A stretch of DNA of 54,729 nt. Origin: Longimicrobiaceae bacterium (GTDB taxonomy: Bacteria > Gemmatimonadota > Gemmatimonadetes > Longimicrobiales > Longimicrobiaceae). Below, piece by piece: positions 54,114-54,729 of this stretch; the first letter of the stretch is position 1; each line of letters starts with the position of its first letter. Location of the stretch: contig JAUJOM010000027.1 of NCBI GenBank assembly GCA_030447645.1, forward strand, positions 1-54,729. Direction: 5' to 3'. The position numbers were made by a program, and so were the translations under genes. Under the pieces are notes generated by a model, which made no database searches, was not told the origin of the DNA, and saw only the letters and a program-made list of their open reading frames with translations.

Positions 54114-54729
54114 CCGTTCCTCCCTGCGGTTGTCTGGCTTCTTCGCGACCCGGATCCAAGCAGCGCGAGGATGCTCCGCGCGGCATCCTCTCCCGACCGC
54201 ACCGCACCGTCCAGGTATCCACCTTCCTGCGACGCCGTTTCTGTTCCCGCCCAGTGGACCCGATCCCCCGGCGCGGGTCGGCGGAAGATAGGGTGCCCGT
54301 ACGCAGGGTGCTCCAACAGCGGAAGCGCGTCCTGCGGGGTGCTGGTGTACGGCTCCCGCGCCCAGTCCAGCTCCAGATAATCGAGTGGGTGCGCGGCCTC
54401 TGGGCCGAACATCCGGGAAAGCTGCCGCAGTACCTGGTCCTGATGCTGTGCTGGAGTGCGATCGCGACTCGATCCACCGCCTCCGAAGAAGCCGAACAGG
54501 GCAGCGTGTGTGTCGTCGGCCGTGGATGCGTCGTGGATGTCGCTCAGTGGCCCCGCGTAGCTAACGCCCCGGCCGCATGCGCCCCGTTCCCGCCAGAACG
54601 CCGAGCGGTACGTGACGACGCACTTCATGGCGCCGCCCATCCAAGTGGGAGTTTCTGCCATAGCCTGCTTCAATGGGGGAGGGAGCTCCGGAGCGAAGCG
54701 GATGGTGTGCAGTGCGAGTCGCGGGGGCA
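54110..54729 (-). CDS. Flavin-containing amine oxidase, C-terminal part
   Basis: The frame is open to the right edge of the window, so the N-terminal FAD-binding half lies outside. Visible are the C-terminal parts of a monoamine oxidase: HTIRFAPELPPPLKQAMAET, KCVVTYRSAFWRERGACGRG, LELDWAREPYTSTPQDALPL and the FAD-binding end HWAGTETASQEGGYLDGAVR. Oxidises a primary amine or amino acid to an imine or aldehyde with hydrogen peroxide. It is coupled to the nitrilase gene, which suggests a pathway on an amine- or nitrile-containing compound; the substrate is not evident. Confidence 0.85.
   Translation of the reverse strand, partial: PPRLALHTIRFAPELPPPLKQAMAETPTWMGGAMKCVVTYRSAFWRERGACGRGVSYAGPLSDIHDASTADDTHAALFGFFGGGGSSRDRTPAQHQDQVLRQLSRMFGPEAAHPLDYLELDWAREPYTSTPQDALPLLEHPAYGHPIFRRPAPGDRVHWAGTETASQEGGYLDGAVRSGEDAARSILALLGSGSRRSQTTAGRNG

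Noticed and set aside
1..54729. CRISPR arrays, insertion sequences, prophage genes
   Set aside because: No direct-repeat arrays, transposase or integrase motifs were seen; the unusual regions are explained by signalling genes and frameshifts.

Overview
This is a GC-rich bacterial window with tightly packed genes, many of them translationally coupled by ATGA, GTGA or TGATG stop/start overlaps. Gene content suggests a Gemmatimonadota (Longimicrobium-like) organism: repeated KaiC-like ATPase plus histidine kinase modules, a short SPT/GPS-type lipoprotein next to a TPR protein, and a ceramide-type locus. That assignment is an inference from gene content; no rRNA or marker phylogeny is possible here. 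No tRNA, rRNA, CRISPR array or transposase was recognised.

Layout. 1-7.1 kb: KaiC-like/histidine kinase signalling modules, one pair on the plus strand and a response regulator-KaiC-kinase triplet plus another kinase on the minus strand. 7.3-11.3 kb: a lipoprotein, a degraded M23 peptidase, a c-di-GMP (GEMM-I) riboswitch in front of an L,D-transpeptidase, an AlkZ-like protein, and a collapsed YciI/ECF-sigma pair. 11.4-15.9 kb: a D-Ala-D-Ala carboxypeptidase and a large FAD/Fe-S oxidase. 16-22.3 kb: a kaiC-kaiB-kinase operon (kaiC with a C-terminal coiled coil and the Ser-Thr autophosphorylation pair), then a PAS kinase with a coupled unknown partner. 22.5-29.5 kb: gluQRS, a hybrid kinase, receivers, a stand-alone DHp-like protein, a kinase-receiver and an AraC-type regulator. 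29.6-36.2 kb: small lipoprotein, TPR protein, outer-membrane protein, uppS, a regulator/membrane protein pair and two hydrolases. 36.2-40.8 kb: a very large GAF/PAS kinase, a DUF3667 protein and an ECF sigma factor.

40.8-52.3 kb appears to be one long minus-strand operon: phhA-aroF-aroQ-pheA-tyrA (phenylalanine hydroxylase and the chorismate-to-Phe/Tyr branch), then ceramide-like genes (NAD-dependent reductase, serine palmitoyltransferase-like enzyme, GNAT-type acyltransferase), two GT4 glycosyltransferases, a methyltransferase and a flippase-like membrane protein. In front of it is what reads as a complete tyrosine attenuator: a consensus promoter, a nearly leaderless 28-residue leader peptide with five Tyr codons, a 1:2 hairpin, a 2:3 antiterminator and an intrinsic terminator with a U-run. 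This is the most interesting signal in the window. 52.3-54.7 kb holds a DsbA-like protein, a nitrilase and the C-terminal part of a flavin amine oxidase.

Caveat: many genes carry single-base frameshifts, often in C/G homopolymers and clustered at 15.9-19.5, 36.5-37.3, 43-44.5 and 47.3-53.4 kb, while long genes between them are intact. Several shifts occur as compensating pairs. This looks more like unpolished sequence than real gene decay, so such genes are given as CDS with the breaks noted.
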